Part shown: in pieces, positions 5,783-7,245 of the stretch
Layout: each line of letters opens with the position of its first letter
Position numbering within the stretch: position 1 is the stretch's first letter
NCBI GenBank assembly: GCA_029781075.1
Contig: JAKOXJ010000091.1
Span: forward strand, 1-7,245
Source of the DNA: a bacterium
Lineage (GTDB): Bacteria > Patescibacteriota > Saccharimonadia > Saccharimonadales > HK-STAS-PATE-42
Reading direction: 5' to 3'
Length of the DNA stretch: 7,245 nt
Notes under the pieces: generated by a model
The model's input: only the letters and a program-made list of their open reading frames with translations
Told to the model about the DNA's origin: nothing
Databases searched by the model: none
Position numbers and translations under genes: made by a program

Positions 5783-6151
5783 CTATAATACCTCCGGTGC
5801 TAGTGAAATTATCTTACTGTAACCGAGGTCACGTAGCTCTCTTGGAACTGGCCCAAAGATACGTGTACCTTTTGGCTCTTTCTTGTCATCGATAATGACA
5901 GCTGCGTTATCATCAAAAGAGATTGTGCTACCGTCTTTTCTTTTTATGGTCTTTTTTGTTCTTACGACTACAGCTTTTACGACTGACTTCTTTTTAGTGT
6001 TACCAGTTGGGATGGCATCCTTAACAGTCGCTACGATAATGTCACCAACACCAGCGTAACGCCTACCTGACCCGCCAAGTACGCGAATACAGAGGATCTC
6101 TTTAGCTCCGCTGTTGTCTGTTACTTTTAATCTTGTTTCTTGCTGAATCAT
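5783..6151 (-). CDS. rplN: Ribosomal protein L14 (uL14)
   Basis: At 122 residues this is exactly the family length. L14 is a beta-barrel 50S protein at the subunit interface, contacting 16S rRNA in bridges and serving as the docking site for the silencing factor RsfS where that factor exists. Signatures are VTDNSGAKE at 10-18, GDIIVATVKDA at 36-46 and EPKGTRIFGPVPRELRD at 92-108. The chain ends APEVL. It is the first gene of the spc operon in E. coli, but here it begins only 10 bases after rpsQ, so it is probably co-transcribed with the S10 genes. No Shine-Dalgarno sequence lies at a normal distance; AAGGAG occurs about 21 bases upstream, inside rpsQ. The stop is TAG. Confidence 0.99.
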   Translation of the reverse strand: MIQQETRLKVTDNSGAKEILCIRVLGGSGRRYAGVGDIIVATVKDAIPTGNTKKKSVVKAVVVRTKKTIKRKDGSTISFDDNAAVIIDDKKEPKGTRIFGPVPRELRDLGYSKIISLAPEVL

Positions 6152-6161
6152 AGGCGTTTTT

Positions 6162-6440
6162 TTAGATTTCTACTCCTTGCAACTGCTGCTGAAGTTTGGT
6201 TACTTTTTTATCAACTGACTTCAGTGCCCATGTTTTTGTCCTTGAGATTGGAGTTGTCTCCTCGATAGTTACTTGATCTCCTGTGTTTGCTTCCTGCCTT
6301 TCGTCATGAGCATGGAACTTCTTAGATACCTTGTAGAGTTTGTTGTACTTAGGATGACGGACTTCACGAACTACCTGTACAGTAATAGTCTTTTCCATCT
6401 TTGTACTGGTAACTACACCGCTTAATGTTTTTTTACTCAT
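6162..6440 (-). CDS. rpsQ: Ribosomal protein S17 (uS17)
   Basis: This 92-residue protein is slightly longer than E. coli S17 (84), with the extra length at the C-terminus (about 77-92, KKVTKLQQQLQGVEI). S17 is an OB-fold primary binder of the 5' domain of 16S rRNA. Motifs are GVVTSTKMEKTITV at 8-21, HPKYNK at 29-34, HDERQEANTGDQVTI at 45-59 and ETTPISRTKTW at 61-71. AGGAGG (6457..6452) lies 11 bases before the ATG and is also read as the glutamate codons at the end of rpmC. The gap to rpmC is 3 bases. The stop is TAA. Confidence 0.98.
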   Translation of the reverse strand: MSKKTLSGVVTSTKMEKTITVQVVREVRHPKYNKLYKVSKKFHAHDERQEANTGDQVTIEETTPISRTKTWALKSVDKKVTKLQQQLQGVEI

Positions 6441-6443
6441 AGA

Positions 6444-6701
6444 CTATTTCTCCTCCTCTTTCTTGGCTGGCTTTGATTTTTTTGCTTCCTTAACCTCTTT
6501 TACTTGATTTGGAGTATTTAGAGCGGTTTGGATTCTAGCAATTTGTTTTCTTATTTTCTTAGCCTCTGATGAGTCGTCAGACATCTTTCTAGTAGTTGCT
6601 TTAATACGAGAATCGTTCAGCTGACTCTGTAATTTGGCTAGATCCTCATTTAGGGTCTTTGCGTCTTTTTTTAGAAGATCTATCATCTTATATGTCTTCA
6701 T
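6444..6701 (-). CDS. rpmC: Ribosomal protein L29 (uL29), with a charged C-terminal tail
   Basis: L29 is a small helical hairpin beside the peptide exit of the 50S subunit, near the docking site of L23, trigger factor and SRP. The chain has 85 residues against a usual 60 to 70. The first helix is about 6-31, and the second carries the family signature KKIRKQIARIQTAL at 48-61. The extra residues form a tail at about 63-85, rich in Lys and Glu and ending KKEEEK. The ATG at 6701 is chosen over Met6 because GGGAGG lies 9 bases upstream of it, inside the end of rplP. The two genes are 1 base apart, so they are probably coupled. The stop is TAG. Identity is certain from motif and position; the tail has no recognised role. 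Confidence 0.96.
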   Translation of the reverse strand: MKTYKMIDLLKKDAKTLNEDLAKLQSQLNDSRIKATTRKMSDDSSEAKKIRKQIARIQTALNTPNQVKEVKEAKKSKPAKKEEEK

Positions 6702-6702
6702 A

Positions 6703-7116
6703 CTAGAAATCCTCCCTTACTGCAAACCGAGTTTTAACTGGTAGCTTGTGTGCTGCAAGACGCATGGCCTCCTGAGCTTGCTCTAGAGATACTTCGGCCA
6801 TTTCGAACATCACCGTTCCTGGCTTAACCTTAGCGACAAACTTCTCTGGATTTCCTTTACCGCTTCCCATCTTTACTTCGTTTGGTTTCTTGGTGACAGG
6901 AGTATGTGGGAAGATACGGATCCAGATCTTACCTCCACGCTTAACGTAACGAGTCATGGCACGACGAGCGGCCTCGATTTGCCTAGAGTTGATACGCTCA
7001 GCCTCAAGAGAGATTAGAGCATAAGTACCAAAGGCAATAGTATTACCAGAGGTAGCATTACCTTTGATTTTGCCTTTTCTGACCTTCCTGTATTTTGTTT
7101 TGCGTGGTAATAACAT
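6703..7116 (-). CDS. rplP: Ribosomal protein L16 (uL16)
   Basis: The protein has 137 residues, the family norm. L16 sits in the 50S near the A site and the peptidyl transferase centre and is needed for late assembly. Signatures are MLLPRKTKYRK at the start, QIEAARRAMTRYVKRGGKI at 46-64, WIRIFP at 65-70 and MGSGKGN at 83-89. Lys82 occupies the place of E. coli Arg81, the residue hydroxylated by YcfD in that species. AGGAAG (7129..7124) lies 7 bases before the ATG. The gene follows rpsC after 13 bases and precedes rpmC by 1 base. The stop is TAG. Confidence 0.99.
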   Translation of the reverse strand: MLLPRKTKYRKVRKGKIKGNATSGNTIAFGTYALISLEAERINSRQIEAARRAMTRYVKRGGKIWIRIFPHTPVTKKPNEVKMGSGKGNPEKFVAKVKPGTVMFEMAEVSLEQAQEAMRLAAHKLPVKTRFAVREDF

Positions 7117-7129
7117 AATAATTCTTCCT

Positions 7130-7245
7130 CTAATTCTCGCCCTTGTTAATCCAGACCTTGATTCCGAGGATTCCAGTTGGAGTTTTTACTTCGGTTAGAG
7201 CATAGTCGATGTTGGCACGAAGGGTATGAAGAGGTACTGAGCCTT
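7130..7245 (-). CDS. rpsC: Ribosomal protein S3 (uS3), C-terminal end, cut by the window edge
   Basis: Only the last 37 codons are in the window, plus two bases of a preceding codon. They read GSVPLHTLRANIDYALTEVK and then TPTGILGIKVWINKGEN before a TAG stop. This is the conserved end of the S3 C-terminal domain (compare VPLHTLRAxIDY and GVKVWI in E. coli). S3 lies at the mRNA entry of the 30S head and takes part in mRNA unwinding. The rest of the gene lies to the right of 7245. The long acidic or basic tail that some S3 proteins carry after KVWI is absent here. It precedes rplP by 13 bases, as in the S10 operon. Confidence 0.97.
   Translation of the reverse strand, partial: GSVPLHTLRANIDYALTEVKTPTGILGIKVWINKGEN

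Noticed and set aside
145..7132. UGA recoded as glycine, as in Absconditabacteria or Gracilibacteria
   Set aside because: All complete genes read through with conserved glycines encoded by GGN and no in-frame UGA, and family lengths are normal under the standard code.
1..7245. High density of the tetranucleotide CTAG
   Set aside because: By eye there are roughly three dozen copies, only modestly more than expected at about 40 percent GC. This is explained in part by TAG stops and frequent AGA and CTA codons; no site pattern or spacing was seen.

Overview
The window is one continuous block of ribosomal-protein and secretion genes, all on the minus strand. It is read from the right edge to the left and corresponds to the end of the S10 cluster, the whole spc cluster and the start of the alpha cluster. 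Transcription order is rpsC (3' end only), rplP, rpmC, rpsQ, rplN, rplX, rplE, rpsN, rpsH, rplF, rplR, rpsE, rplO, secY, infA, rpmJ, rpsM (5' end only). I see no mobile element, CRISPR array, tRNA, rRNA or plus-strand gene.

Organism. Several traits suggest a Patescibacteria (Candidate Phyla Radiation) genome, with Saccharibacteria (TM7) as my best guess. rpmD (ribosomal protein L30) is absent from its usual place between rpsE and rplO. adk and map are absent between secY and infA. S14 is the 89-residue zinc-free form. The base composition is moderately AT-rich. L30 is also missing in cyanobacteria, plastids and chlamydiae, so this assignment is an inference from gene content and not proof. 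The standard genetic code fits: every frame is open without reading UGA as an amino acid.

Layout. From 7245 down to 2234 the genes are packed with gaps of 1 to 30 bases, which leaves little room for internal promoters or terminators, so rpsC to rplO is probably one transcript. Two larger gaps follow. A 110-base gap before secY holds a 9-bp hairpin that is fully paired only in the minus-strand RNA. A 70-base gap before infA holds a consensus TATAAT box. After that, infA, rpmJ and rpsM open the alpha-type cluster.

Function. Thirteen complete genes plus the two edge fragments encode structural proteins of the 30S and 50S subunits. infA supplies initiation factor IF1, and secY supplies the membrane channel used by nascent and secreted proteins. 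The cluster therefore couples ribosome synthesis to translation initiation and export.

Oddities. The main ones are the stop-codon profile (10 UAG, 6 UAA, 0 UGA), a lysine-rich extension of about 50 residues on SecY, a Lys in place of the SecY C5-loop Arg, and several genes without a visible Shine-Dalgarno sequence. I found nothing that looks like a new biological system.
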